A DNA stretch of 64,000 nucleotides from Lates calcarifer (GCF_001640805.2 NC_066850.1:13396157-13460156), one strand, 5' to 3'; positions 23,413 to 36,160 are shown, numbered from the stretch's first letter. Notes: a model not told the origin generated them from the letters alone. A program made the numbers and translations.

Positions 23413-24988
23413 TAATGCATTGACAGTGTTTGACAGTAATCTATGAAATGAGGCTCCAGCTGCATCACAAACACACAGTCGTCTTCAGATGTTTCTCAGG
23501 AAACGGTGATGATAATGATGATGATGATGATAATGATGAAGAGGCTGATGATAAGAAATATGAAGATGGTGTGATGACAGCTGTCAAGAAGCTCATTAAC
23601 CCTTTAACCCCTGACACAAGAAACAAACCTTTATTGAACCTTTGAATATATGATGTTTTATTTGTATCATATGATCCATCAGGTTTTTTTTCCAGTTGGA
23701 TTCAGTCGTGTTAATTCATCAGAAAAATATACAGATTTTTTTCATATATGTTTGCAATGTTTTCTTTTTCATATATCAGCCTACGTGTGCCCTATATGTG
23801 TTTATACATACATTTATATTATGTGTAGACATAATAATACACATGCACATTATTAATATTGATCACAGTATTATTCATGAATTAATTCCTTTATTGTTAT
23901 CATACTATAGTGCATTACACTGCAGTATATAAATATACTATATATTGTTTTATGTACTATTATATGTCTTAGTATCTCATTCAAGAATATGGGGAATTTA
24001 TTTGCACAAATATTACATGTATGCATATAAAAGCATAAGTATTGCACTGTATTCTACCTTCTAGTTTTAGTTCATTGTGCAGTTTATCTATCCTTTACTC
24101 TCCTCCACTTATTTAATCTGCACACAGCTCTCTAAATGTGATTGATTGCTCTTTATCAGATGTGTGAATGTGCCTGCATTGAATTCTGGGTTGTGATGTG
24201 TTGTGATGTGTTGCGCTGACTTGTTAAGTCAGTGATTTGGTGCCAGAGAAAACTGAATTACATTTAATCAAAACACTGTAGGACTTTAAAAACATCATGA
24301 AGTTCACAACAGTAATCAATATTTCCAATATTACATCTAATATCTGTTGTATCTTATTTGACACACATTTCCAACATAATATTATGACAAAGTAAAGTAC
24401 ACTCGTCTCACTGAGTGACATTTAATTTGATTATGTTATCTGAGAACTTACATTAGTTGGTCTAATTTGATCCATTTGTGTTTCCTGGTGTGGGGGTAGG
24501 AAGGGTTTGAATGGAATGAATGTTCAGTAACATTCTCATGGATGATTGTCAGGTGTCCACATCACTGTTTGTCATGTAGTGAGTGTTTAATATAAGCTAA
24601 CAGATCAACACCAGATAAAACTGAGCTGATGTTAACATGGATCCTTTGACTGAGCATCACAAAAGGCCAGAGGAAGGAAAGCAGCTGTGAGTGTACTGAA
24701 ACTATCGGTAAGAGTTCACAGAAAGAAAGAAAAGACAGAGTGGAGGCAGACACAAGTCTGAACATGTTCATTTCCAGCTCAGTTTAAAGGTTTCTGTGAA
24801 GTCTTGACCTTCATGTGGCTCCACAGGCTGATGTCAGCTGTTTTAAACTCTGACTGAGAGCGATCAGAGTCACTCTGCTTAAACAGTTTCCTACTTAATC
24901 TGCAATTTAAAACACTTTTAAAGACTTATTATTCCAGATACAGATACTCCAAGACACAGTAACTAAAAAACTATTGGCTAATCCGCAG

Positions 24989-25318
24989 CTTTCAATCATA
25001 TCACCTGATCTTCATCAGCAGATTTTGAGAAACATCTGGTTAAATTTGAGCTTTAAAGTTCACTCTTGACTTCAGAGACAACAGTAAACAAATCCCACCT
25101 CCAGGTTCATTTAGCAGCTGTTCCTGTTTTAGGAGCTTTCAGTCACATGGCATGATCTTCATCAGCAGATAGAGTTCACCCAGTTGTCCTGAAATCAAAT
25201 AATCTCAAGCTTTTAAGCAAACGTGTTCGTGTTTTAAGTGAAAGTGCTCAGAAAAAATAGAAATGACAACAGAGCAAGAGTCCACCTGCTGATGAAGATC
25301 ATGTGATATGATTGAAAG
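24989..25318. repeat. Three-copy direct/inverted 33-mer cluster
   Basis: A 33-bp unit, CTTTCAATCATATCA...TCATCAGCAG, occurs at 24989-25021 and, diverged, at 25136-25168 in direct orientation. It recurs inverted at 25286-25318, with a single mismatch between the first and third copies. The outer pair makes a ~330-bp inverted repeat. Probably a degraded foldback element. Confidence 0.7.
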
Positions 25319-26582
25319 CTTCAGGACAGCTTGGACACTGAGTTGAGATTTCCAAAGATGAGAGTTTCCAAGGTCATGAGTTAATGTTTCAGCCTCAACA
25401 AAGTTGAATCCACCTGAACCCACAAAAGATTAAATGACAATAACATGACAATATGATAAATAATAATAATAATAATAATAATAATATATTTGTGTAATTT
25501 TGGTCTAAACATCTGCAAAGCTGCAGGATTCTCATTGAGTCTCTTCCTCCATATTGAGGTCAGTCTCTGTTTTTTGTTGTGTAGCCTGCAGAAACTCATT
25601 CTTCCACTTGACTGCTTCTTTTCCTCCTCTTCCTCCTCCACCCGTCTCTCCACAGCTCCGCTGGGATGAAAGACGGCTGCTCGTCACGTTGAAGGCTGTC
25701 AGTTACTGTCTGTTATCTGGTGTTTTAGACCCAGTGGTTTGGATTACACTTGTTTTGATAGCAGTGTTTTCTTCTTTCTGTCAAATCATCAGTTCCAGGC
25801 TGATGTAGAACATTAGACAGGATCCAGTCTGTTAAACTGAACGTGGAGCAATATAATAATACTGATCTGTCCAAATACCTTTTTATTTTATCCTTTCATC
25901 ACACAAGTTACTTTAGCCAGGTTTCCAACCAAATTTAGCAAAATTTCTGGGAAAAAAAAGAAGCAAATAAATAGTTGTTTCCAACTATTTCTGTGATGTG
26001 AATATTAACAGATACACAGCAGGTGGCTGCTGGCATTACCCTAAACTCTGACAGCATCCAGGACCACGTTCTGATGTGCTAGTCATTTTTTTAAGTAACC
26101 TGTAATCCCACAAACTAATGTCCTTAGTTTGCAATGTGCTTCTGGGTGAGGTAGCGGGACATGCTAAGATTAGCATCTTATGTTAGAATAAATTCCTTAC
26201 GCGTTTAATCTCATATTTTTGGTATTAAAGGCAAAAAGACACCAATCTACAAACCCTGTAAACACTATGAATACAGATCATCATAGCTTTGTGTACTCTG
26301 CTTCAACAAGTGGAGAAAACAAAAGCTTTATGAAAGCTGAGGAAAATCAGAACTAGTGGCAAAAAATTCAAAGGTCAGAGGTCACAGCAGCCTCACACTG
26401 AACTGATCCCATCAGCTGTTTATCAGTCATATACTGTGTATTTATCAGTTTGGTGTTTCCTCTACTTTGTTCTTCACTTTAACTTGTAAAATTAAAGGCT
26501 TTTCCCCTTTAATTCACAGCTGGGTGGAGTTTTGGGGGTGAATTCCTGTGAGGCGAGTCAGGACAGGAACCAGACTCCAAAA

Positions 26583-26584
<2 letters not shown>

Positions 26585-26627
<43 letters not shown>
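26585..26627. repeat. (TG)n microsatellite
   Basis: Pure TG tract of about 43 bp. Confidence 0.95.
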
Positions 26628-26628
<1 letters not shown>

Positions 26629-26810
26629 TTTCCAGGTTAATATGTGTGCAGCTTCATTATTATTGCAACACACATCAACAAATTGTAAAATGACAGAATT
26701 TGCAAAGAGTCCTTGTAACATATTTGTGTATTTTGCATTAATGGATTATATTTTTCTCACTGCTGGACCTGAAAATACAAATTTTTATTTTTTCATTAAA
26801 TGACATAAGT

Positions 26811-27180
26811 AACTGTTCAACCACAGGATCACTCTGTTGTTAACATTATAGAGAGGATTCCTGATTCCCTGTATTATTAACCAGAAATATCACTTTCTAT
26901 CACTACCAGCTTGAACTTGACAAAAACAATATTTTTATTGAGCAGAACACAGGAGCTGCTGAAATACCACTGACTTGATCCATTAGTTTGTTTGTGTTAT
27001 TATGTGACTTTCAGTGGTGGAAGAATCAGATCATTTATATAAGTAAAAGTACCACATAATAACACAAACTAACAGATGGAGGCAGTGGTATTCCAGCAGC
27101 TCCTGTGTTCCATCTGGTAAAATTACCTTTTTTGTTAATGGAGTCTGAAAGTGATATATAGTGATGTCTCTGGCTACAAA
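26811..27180. mobile_element. Long-inverted-repeat element (copy B)
   Basis: It starts AACTGTTCAA...TTGTTAACATTATAGAGAGG, the reverse complement of the right end of copy A. It has the same stem (GAACACAGGAGCTGCTG near 26944; AACTAACAGATGGAGGCAG near 27067) around a loop containing TTTCAGTGGTGGAAGAA. Divergence between arms is greater than in copy A. Confidence 0.7.
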
Positions 27181-28221
27181 TATTTTCATGCTGTCTCTCT
27201 ACTCTCTTTTCTCTACCTTTCTTTCTTCTTCCCTTTCCCAACCATATAAACTCTCATCTATTTCTCCAGATAACCTTTAGTTTATACCAAATAATTACAT
27301 TGAAAAATTTTAACTTCATAATAAAACCCATTGGGATGTCAGTGTAACACATTATATGCTTCTTCAACTTGTTGCTGACACTTGTTTCTCTGTAATTTTG
27401 GGAGTCTACATCCACCTTCATGTATGTAATATGTAATAATCATCCTACTTTATACCAGGTCTTTGGAAATTACCTGAACTGAGAAAAAAGTTTGACACTC
27501 AAATGACTCAAATGAAAAAAACTGTCAGCACCATTCACATTTTTTTAAACTGTGTTCAGTAAGTTAAAGAAAGGAGTAACTACATATAATATCACAGAGT
27601 ACTTTTATCCATATTACTGACCCAAAAATAGCATTAAAAGCATTTTAATATTATGTTGGATAAGCATTATGATAAGTCAACATATTTAACAAACAAACTC
27701 TGCAGTGCATCCTATTTCTGTTCAAAATAAAAACAAAACAGGTCAGAGCAACATTTGTTGTCAAGTTGAGTAATGTTGGGGTTTCCCCCATCGTTCCTCA
27801 AAAATCTGCTATTTTACACGAATTTCCACCTCTTCAGAGAGTGCTAATTATTTCCATAGCAATTTTATCACATTTTGCTTTTAGTGAAACACCAACTTTT
27901 ATAAGTTACGAGTGATTTATCCATAATATCTTCACATTACATCAGCAGTGATAGGAGGATATTTAACTTAAAGTTTTATTGATCCTGGACCTCTCTCTAC
28001 CAGCATCCCTCTCTCTGCTATGAATGAATGAATGAATGAAGGCGGGAAGCGCTTATCTAGAGGACAAGTAGCTCAAATGGCTTAGCCATATTTGTTAACA
28101 AATCTGGTAATTTTGGCACCAATTGTAGAGAAAAGAGGTGGGACATTTGATGCTTTCATATCGTGGGGTTCGCGTTCTAACGGTCAACCGTACCCCACTT
28201 GCCTCGCGGGCTCCTTCACGG

Positions 28222-28229
28222 TCATCACG

Positions 28230-28266
<37 letters not shown>

Positions 28267-28630
28267 CTCTCTCTCTCTCTGCCCACCACTCTACCTCGCT
28301 CTCTCACTCCTCCAGAGACCACAACGAGGCTCGGGGGGTAGAGTTACAGAGAGGGGGAGGGGGTCGAGAGACATAGACAAAGAGAAGGAAAAGGAGCGAG
28401 AGAGAGAGGGAGAGAGGTTCGCGTGCCCGTGTGAGGTTGAAAAAGAGAGAGAACAGTAGAGCGAGGTAGACTCCGAGTGCAGGGGGAGGTGGATCCCTGT
28501 GTAGTGGAGCAGCTGAAGCTAAAGCTAACTAGCCATGTTGCTGTCGCTGCCGCTGCTGCTCCTCCCGCTGCTGGTGGTGTGTGTCTGCTAGCGGGCCGCC
28601 CTGGACTCCCTATCCGCCCTGAGGTGCATC
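28222..28630 (+). promoter_or_regulatory. grip1: grip1 distal promoter and 5' UTR (PGWKKN form)
   Basis: A (CA)n(CT)n tract at 28222-28315 is followed by a polypurine GA tract (28345-28455). A CpG-rich leader then runs to the ATG at 28631. CpG richness continues to about 29300, as expected for a CpG-island promoter. A CACGTCAC element lies at about 28215. TSS unknown. Confidence 0.55.
28535..28591 (+). CDS. Upstream ORF in the grip1 leader (18 aa)
   Basis: ATG at 28535 (context AGCCATGT) opens an 18-codon frame ending TAG at 28589-28591, 39 nt before the grip1 start. The peptide is MLLSLPLLLLPLLVVCVC: nearly all Leu/Val/Cys, like a bare hydrophobic core. Because it closes upstream, reinitiation at 28631 is possible. 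It may act as a translational brake on this isoform; whether it lies in the mRNA depends on the unmapped start site. Confidence 0.4.
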   Translation: MLLSLPLLLLPLLVVCVC

Positions 28631-28685
28631 ATGCCCGGCTGGAAGAAAAACATCCCGGCCTGTCTCCAACCGGACCAGGAGGGAG
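28631..28685 (+). CDS. grip1: grip1 alternative first coding exon (palmitoylated GRIP1b-type N-terminus)
   Basis: ATG at 28631 (A at -3) encodes MPGWKKNIPACLQPDQEG and ends G|GTAAGA in phase 1. This matches the known N-terminus MPGWKKNIPICLQ of mammalian GRIP1. Cys11, the residue known to be palmitoylated in the mammalian b form and to steer GRIP1 to membranes, is kept. The phase-1 end joins directly to the exon at 60284 (G|AC GAG), giving EG-DEFRG, as in the mammalian isoform that lacks the RRQS segment. The intron would be ~31.6 kb. Confidence 0.9.
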
Positions 28686-29178
28686 GTAAGACCGGACCAG
28701 ACCGATCCGTTCAGGTTGATACCGCGACCGGCGACTGTGTGTGCCTCCCTCTATCCGTGTGTGTGTGTGTGTGTGTCTGTTAGTACATACCTGTATGTGT
28801 GTGTGTGAGTATGAGCGCGTGTACTAATTATCACCGGTGCAATCTCTCGTGCAGCGTGGTTTGGCGCCGCCGGTAGAGCTCGCGCAGACGGTGACTGTGT
28901 TGAAATTAGTGAAAGTTGGTAACTGATACCGTGTGAATGTGTGTGTGAGAGAGAGGGAGTGTGAATGTGTGTGTGTTAATCTGACGCAACGGGTGAGGTT
29001 ACAGTGACGTTACGGTGATTTTTTTTTACGTTGTGTGCAGTTAACGTGTTTATCATTAAGAGCGATCACCGGTGACCGGATACCGAGCAGGAGTGGGAGG
29101 AGGGGGCAGTTAGCAGGGGTGCTAACAGGCTAACTAACGGTTACACCGGGCTGGCGCTGGTCAACCGAGGGTCTGCCC

Positions 29179-29217
<39 letters not shown>
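29179..29217. repeat. (TG)n microsatellite in the grip1 CpG-rich region
   Basis: Pure TG tract of ~38 bp. Shorter TG runs occur at 28757-28775 and 28797-28806. Confidence 0.9.
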
Positions 29218-29219
<2 letters not shown>

Positions 29220-31599
29220 TAACGACCACCTTCACCGGGGCTGCAACCGCCCGCAGCCCCGGTGTTTACCGGTGATACAGTAAAATCTCTGACCCTTTCA
29301 TTAAACGTTGACAGGTTAACGCTTCACAAACAGACCCGCCGTTGGTTTTCTGCTCACAGCCGTTAACCTAACGTTTTCTGACAGCACCGTTCACTGTTTT
29401 CATAACACACCTCCGTTAATATATCACAGCACTGTACGGTGCGCTGCTGTATCTCACTGTAGCATGTGTCTGATCAGGATTTATCAGCTGTAATCAATGC
29501 ATTCATCAGTGGGTAATAAATTATTTTATAATACAGCCTCTTAATCCATTAATAAGAACAACTTTTGGGGTTGCCAGGTTGTGGAAAATCCTCCTCTTTA
29601 ATTCATTCCTGTTTGACCACTTGCAGGACATCTGGACCAAAATCAACCTGTGAATTGAGTGTAGTAAACATTGCTTTAAAGCTTAAACACAAAAATAAGA
29701 CAGACAGGAATTAATTCATCTAATTGGAGAACCATAAAAACTAAATATCCACCCAACTGCAAATTGGGAAATAAGATAAAACTTAAAGAAATAAAACACA
29801 GGCTATATTACTAGGATCCGACAACAGGAATTGGTTGATACATTTATGAATGTTGGGAATGGCAAACAAGCATTGCCATGTGACATATTCAGCGTTTGCA
29901 AAGCCCCACGCAACTTAGAGTTAAAGTTTAGCATGTCAAAATTTTTTGCACATTCTTGCCAAGTGTGACGTTTCCTATGACGTTGACCAATAGGATGACA
30001 GAGCGCTCTCTCTGGGTTATATCGCCACCTGTTGGCCACCTGTCATGCTCTTGACCCTCCTCCCCACTGACACACTGAATGATGATTGGTCAGGGTCGAA
30101 CTTGAAGTACCAAGACAAGACAAGAATTTGTTGTGCTGTGATTGTGCGACATGGAGACCATCCTGAATGACAAAACCGTCACATAGTCCGATCACGTAAA
30201 CTTGTATTGATCAAGATTTTTCAGTCACTCGCAGACAACTGCGCCATTGACCAATTTTTGTACTGGGGGGGGGGTGTTGTGTCTTCTTGGTGTCCCAGTC
30301 GTGTCAGTTTGGCTGCTGTAAGAGCCAAAATAATCTGTCTCTCTTTTCTGAGGAGAAGTCAGAGTCCTGGAGCTCAGAGATTTGGAACTTAAATCATAAT
30401 CTCTCCACCAAGTGTTGGTGTTGGTCCAAAGTGTGAAGAATAGAGGCACAGTTTCCCTCACATCTCCAGCAACAACCTACTGGAGTAAGGCTCCATGTAT
30501 ATAGCTGTTGTTGTGTGTGTTGTTTGTTGACCTTGAGCGGGAAACTGCAGACATGTTGTTTTATAACATTCATTAACCTGTGAGTTTTACTGGCTGTTGA
30601 ACTGCGTGCAAAACTTGTCCAGATTTTTCCACGTCTTGTTGATGTAGTTGTAAGTTGTAATGGTCATGTGGTCACATGTCGCCGTACCAGTGTCAGTCCT
30701 GGTCACATGACTGCATTACGTGACACATAAAACCATCACTATGAGCTGGAATAACTGATAATGATTAATGTTGATTCTTGATGAATAATGTTGTGTTGTT
30801 GTTTCTTATTTCATGGGCTATTATTGTGGTAATGTATATATAATGATAATTAAAAAAAAAAAACAGTCTAACTGATTTGGGCGTATGTTAACATGGCAAC
30901 AGATGAAGCTTCGATTTATAAAATTTTTTAATTTTTTAAAAGGCCAAATGCCTGCTGTTCCTGTGTCCTGAATGTGAATATTTGCTGGCATGGTATATAT
31001 ATGTGTGTGTGTATACATACAGTATATATTCTTAGTCCTGTATGATATTTGATATTAGATTGAATATCAATGTGTTTTGAGGAGACTGTTGGACAAAATA
31101 ATACACCTGAATATGTCAGTTTGGCTTTTGGGAAATTAACAGACATTCCCATACATTAAAAACACGTACAATCTAAATGATTAATCAAATAACTGACAAA
31201 ATAATTTACATGTGAATAGATGAAAGATGAAGTTAAACCTGTCCATCGATACACAACCGATACACATATGCGGTTGTGTATCGATGTAGTCTAACTTATC
31301 GCTTAATGTTTATGTTGTTTAATACTTGTGAGCATGAAGCAACACAAAATGTTCCGTCTAATTATTTGACAGATGTGATATTCAGTTTATAAGGATATAC
31401 AACGCAGGAAAACTGGAAATTCTCATATTTTAGAGGTTGGAACCTGCAGTTTTGAAAACATCTGAAAATTGTGATTCATTATTGAAATTACTGAAGTGAG
31501 TTATTATTTATCTGTTGATTGACTAAGTAGCTGTGTTGCCATCCCTTCAGCCATGTAAAAATTGTCATAATATAACCCTTCAGCATGGTTCAGTTATCC

Positions 31600-31835
31600 A
31601 GTTCAGTCTGGACAAATAATTGAATAATCAAGTTAGTTGTTTGTACTGGAAAAACACATTCGCTTGTTCCAACCTCTCAGATGTTGGTGTTGGCTACTTT
31701 TTTGGCTTAAATGTTGGTAAACTCAATTTATTTGGGTTTTGGACTGACACTACTTCAGGCAATGATTAATTGATAAATTGAGATAATAATCGGCAGACTA
31801 GTTGACACTGAAAATAACTGGTAGTTTCAGCCCTG
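31600..31835. mobile_element. GGGCTGCAAC-type hAT-like remnant
   Basis: The right end GGTAGTTTCAGCCCTG is the reverse of the CAGGGCTGAAACTA terminus. The adjoining ATTGATAAATTGAGATAATAATC matches the AT-rich subterminal region of a very common vertebrate hAT-like repeat. The left limit is uncertain. Confidence 0.45.
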
Positions 31836-32229
31836 GATCAGTGTAAGAGGGGGCCTGTTAAATGTATTTTAATCCGACTAGCCCCAGTCCCAGTAGCTGT
31901 TATAAAAAGTATTACATTGTTGATTTAGTGCTGTGTTGTAAACCTGTCTGTAGTGCTCGTGGAGATAATAATATAATCTTCAGATGAACAGTTTCAAGGT
32001 AAACTGTTGTCACGATGGGATGCTTTAAAAAAATAAATTAAAATGTTATATATTAAGAGCTGCCGAGGAAAAACCTGTAAAAACAGCAGTGCGAGGAGAG
32101 TACGTGTACAGTACGGTACAAAAAAGAAACCAACACAAATCCAAAGGCATGGGAAGTAAAAATAGATAACAGGTAAATAATAGATAGACAAGCCATCAGA
32201 GACACAGTGTACTATTGTATACTACTGTA

Positions 32230-32290
32230 GTAACATGAATCAAGTCAAGTTTATTTGTATGGTTTGTTATCACACAGTGTCTCAGTGGGT
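32230..32290. repeat. CAAGTCAAGTTTATTTGTAT-type interspersed repeat
   Basis: Short segment like the TTTATTTATATAGC repeat family common in fish; compare 56115-56230. Only this core is recognisable. Confidence 0.35.
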
Positions 32291-33009
32291 TTTTTCAACA
32301 CTTCAGCTCTCTACGAAGATAGTAAATTAAATCTGAACAAATGAATTAAATAAAGGGAAGAAGCCCAGGAGATGAAATTCAAAGATAGATCTCACCTCCC
32401 AGGGTTACAGCAGGAGCTGTAGGTGGAAAAAATAGCAATTTAAAAAATTCAACACAAAATAATTGATTTGGCTTTTGGCCATGGAGGATAACCCAGAATT
32501 AAAATGAAGATAAAGAGAAACTGGAAGATTTAACTGAGAATAAATAGTGACGTGTGTGTGAGTTTATGTATTTTTTTTTGGGGAGTCTGGGGCATGATGG
32601 AAAATTTAAAGGTAAGTAGCAAGTAAAGTGTTATTATGTTTTAGCTCTCAGGATAATCAGGCCATAATTAACTGTAAATCAAAAAGGAAACTTCATAGTG
32701 AAATTTGATATTGTCAAATAGTAGTTTGAAAATGGAAAATGAAATTCAGAACCATCAATGAAAAATAGCAAAGCTTAAAAGCAAACGCTTAAATTGGAAT
32801 GACTAACTCAGAAAGAAAATGAAAGCATAACCAAAAAAGCGAGAAATATATTAAGATATCAAGTTTTTATCTTTTCGTTTTTCCATTCCCTTTTCTCCCT
32901 TTTTCATTCGCCCTTTTCCATTTGGCATTTAACATTAGTGCTAGAAATATTTTAATAGTTAATTATTTGTAGACTTGGTAATTTATTGACATTTGTCTGG
33001 TTCGAAATA

Positions 33010-33350
33010 ACCAAACTTCAGTTGGGCTGCAACCAATGTTCCCCCTAATTTTTCATGTGTCTGAGCATATACACAAACTCCCTGAGAATTCCTTGGACCA
33101 CTGTGAGCAACATCAGACATGCACACTGTCGCACACTGTAACTTTATGTGCTACATAGTTTTGCTGTGCGCAGAGAAAGCGGAAGCAGTGCGCGATTGCG
33201 CAGGCACGCAGCTTAGAGGGAACACTGGCTGCAACTTACTGCTGATTCTCAAGTAATTAATCACTTTGCCTATAATATGTTCTACCATTACTTGATTATT
33301 GAAATTGTTGGCTTGAAATTGAGGAATTAGCTCATTGTTTCAGCTGTATT
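33010..33350. mobile_element. GGGCTGCAAC hAT-like remnant (host of nested MITE)
   Basis: TTGGGCTGCAAC at 33022-33033 is one end, and GCTCATTGTTTCAGCTGTA near 33332-33350 the other. The middle is interrupted by the 194-bp MITE at 33034-33227. Confidence 0.5.
33034..33227. mobile_element. 194-bp hAT-type MITE with perfect 8-bp target duplication
   Basis: Termini are CAATGTTCCCCCTAA at the left and TTAGAGGGAACACTG at the right (reverse CAGTGTTCCCTCTAA). Flanks are GCTGCAAC at 33026-33033 and GCTGCAAC at 33228-33235, an exact 8-bp duplication as made by hAT transposases. It has no coding capacity. The interior (GCGCAGAGAAAGCGGAAGC and so on) is GC-richer than its surroundings. Confidence 0.85.
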
Positions 33351-34509
33351 TTATATTTTACTTTGTATTATGATGATGTACCCTGTCAACAAATCCAATC
33401 TCAAAGCACTTTCTTTCATCATGATTATAATCATTACTGCTATTAGTGTTATCACACATGTTCTGCTCAATCCAAACTCTCTGGGATTCAAAACGTTCCT
33501 TGAGAACCCACGCTGAGGAAGACATGGACACTAGAGGCAGGTTTTAGCAGTGTGCTGATGGTGACAGTGTCGGGGTCATGACCCTGATTTCTTACCTGGC
33601 AAGTCCAGAAGGGACCAGCACCTGTCTGCCTTCAGGCCACAGTGAAAGTCTGAGCTGTGGCCAGACCTCTGCTGTCTGCTGCTCGACAGGAGTGTCCTTC
33701 CCACAAACAAACCACCTTCATCCAGACAGTGTTAGAAACTGACAACTACAGCCTGTGTCCCGAGGAGAGAGATGTTCAAATGATATTTTATGTATTTTTA
33801 TTTACAATTAGTCCTTTAGCTCAGTGATTCCAATGGGTACTTTTACCCCAGGGCACTACTACAGGAAAGACATGGAAAGACTGTGAAGGAACTAAGCTAA
33901 TTTGAAACCTACATGTATGTGCTGTGACTCTGAAAGGATAAAAACCAGTTAGCAATCATGAGCCAAGCAAGAGACATGGCTAAACAGTTAGCTACATGTA
34001 ATGTCTGAAACACTTTAACTTGAAGAATCAAATATGTTTTGAAACTGTTAACTAAAAGTAGTGATAAATAGTGGGAATAGATGGCTGAAAATAATGGATA
34101 AATGGTGTGAAAATAGCTAGAAAAGTAATGGATAAATGTTTCTGTCATTTCTAAGCAAAGATTCCAAAAAAATCTCTGGTTCCAGCTTTGTAAATGTGAG
34201 TTTCTGTGTTCCATGTGACAGTGAAGTTAATGTCTTAAGGCGCTGAACTGTTGGTCGGACAAAACAAGACGTTTGAAGACGTCTGCTCAGGCTCAGAAAT
34301 TGTGAATTATGCATTTTTTTCACTATCTTTTAAAAAACATTTTATGATTGAAAGATGAATTGAGAGAATAGTCAGCAGATTAATCAATAATGAAAACAGT
34401 CATTGGTTGCAGCTGTTGTATTAAACCTGTCAACAAAACCTGAACATTAACGATCCTGTTACAGGTTACAGACGGTACAGGAGCAGTGACACACATTGGA
34501 GTGTTTAGG

Positions 34510-35024
34510 ATGTTACAGGATGTTATGTGTCTGTGTGTGTTACTGTGTGTCCATGTGTGTCTGTATGTGTTACTGTGTGTCTGTGTGTTACTGTGTGTGT
34601 GTGTGACAGCATGACATCATCCCACCGTTTTAAGCTTTTTGACTAAGAAGCAGAGAAAAGACACACACAGCAACACACAACGTCACAAACCATTTTCTCC
34701 TCAGCTCACAGACACACACACACACACACACTGTCCTTTAAGAGGTGCTGATGTCAGAACTCTGCTCATCTTCGTCCTCAGGATTATTGAAGCAGACCTG
34801 ACTGCATGAGTGTTACTGTGTGTGTCTGTTTGTGTGCGTGTGTTATAGTGTGTGTGTGTGTGTGTGTTTGTGTGTACATCCATTTCCCTCAGCTTAATGT
34901 ATTATCCCTATCGTCTCTGACACATTTTACCAAGAGACTCTCTCCCCCCCTCTCTTTTTTTCCTCTGTCTGTGTCTATGTCTCTCTCTCACCATGACTCT
35001 GAGGAACTAACTGCTGATTGTGTG

Positions 35025-35055
<31 letters not shown>

Positions 35056-35060
35056 CACTC
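34510..35060. repeat. Cluster of TG/CA microsatellites
   Basis: Imperfect GTGTGTCTGTG units (34527-34605), (CA)n at 34711-34730, (TG)n at 34848-34874, CT-rich 34938-34990 and (TG)n at 35031-35054. Confidence 0.85.
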
Positions 35061-35425
35061 TGACTCTATCTGGTTACATGTGTGTGTTTTAATCGTGTGC
35101 AAATAGTGGATCACATGGTAACAAAGCGCGAGTTCTTGCAGTGCTGCTTTGTGTGGACAAAAGTATATGGACGCCTGAATGTTACACGATCATGTGATGG
35201 TTGAACATGTTGTTCTGACGCCATGGGCATCACCGTTTTTATTTTTTTTTACAACTGGTAACCTACATTTCTTCATACTGAGTCCACTCCAGTCTTCATG
35301 CAGCTCAGCCCCAACAGTTAATCTCACATTCAAAATACAGTAATGCAGCCATAACACTTCCACATTTCTTTAAAGTATAATGCTGGTATTTTTGAACCTG
35401 GGCTTTATTTTCCATGTGATTTTAT

Positions 35426-35595
35426 TGATAGGAAAAACCTTTTTATTAAAGAGTAAGCTCTTTCTTGTCTAACCGGAATCACTACCAGACTCCATTGACA
35501 AAATCAGGAATTTTACTGAGCAGAACTCAGAAGCTGTAAAATGGTGTATCTCTGTAGGAATCCTATCTATAATGTTGTAGACACTTATAATATGA
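35426..35595. mobile_element. Long-inverted-repeat element (copy D, shortened)
   Basis: It opens TTGATAGGAAAAACCTTTTTATTAAAGAGTAAGCTC and carries ACTACCAGACTCCATTGAC, as in copy A. It then jumps to GTAGGAATCCTATCTATAATGTTGTAGAC, the outer end in reverse. The stem-loop centre is deleted. Confidence 0.6.
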
Positions 35596-35936
35596 ATCAG
35601 TGTCTTTTATTCACGTACTGTATTTATTTGGCATAAAAAGATTTAGAAATACATCAGTGCTGTGAAAGCATGGTCTTGTTTAATCATTCAACAGCATGTT
35701 ACTTACTGAGTTAATTGTTGATCTTTGGATGCAGTGACATCAGGAAAAGAGAAAACCAAGGTGAACTGTGCAAGTGCTTGTTTGTGTGCAATATTAGCAT
35801 GTGTTTACTGTATATGCTGATATTATTTGGCTGGCTTTGCTTATCCTGCTTAGTCTTAACAGAATTTCCATGAATGCTTCAACAGAAAACAGAGTCAGGA
35901 TCTGCTTTACTGTCCTTCATCTGTTACATCCTGACA

Positions 35937-36121
35937 CACACAACCACAACACACACACACACACAACCACACACACACACACACACGCACACACACAGAG
36001 CCTTGGGCAGCGTCCAGGTGGACAGCCAAGCTGCTGGCATCGTACATACACACTCATTTTCTACTTGGATAAGCCCAGCATGGACATACTAACACAAAAC
36101 ACTTATTAATGCACACTTTCC

Positions 36122-36159
<38 letters not shown>

Positions 36160-36160
36160 G
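35937..36160. repeat. (CA)n and (TC)n microsatellites
   Basis: (CA)n with short interruptions at 35937-35998. (TC)n at 36122-36146 is followed by (AC)n to about 36160. Confidence 0.9.

Larger units (their letters stand above)
21256..26810. other. Intergenic DNA between cand1 and grip1, no gene recognised
   Basis: It contains microsatellites (listed separately), an inverted-repeat cluster at 24989-25318, an (ATA)n run near 25459-25486 and AT-rich unique sequence. Open frames are all short, or are repeat read-throughs. No splice-paired coding sequence was seen. Confidence 0.55.

Noticed and set aside
28060..28200. A-box-like TAGCTCAAATGG and B-box-like GGTTCGCGTTC near 28 kb (possible SINE or tRNA)
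   Set aside because: The boxes are about 95 bp apart, too far for a tRNA or typical SINE head, and no cloverleaf forms.
29803..30039. 78-codon minus-strand frame in a unique-looking stretch
   Set aside because: It resembles no family I know, has no splice-site context, and may be part of an unidentified repeat. Not called as a gene.
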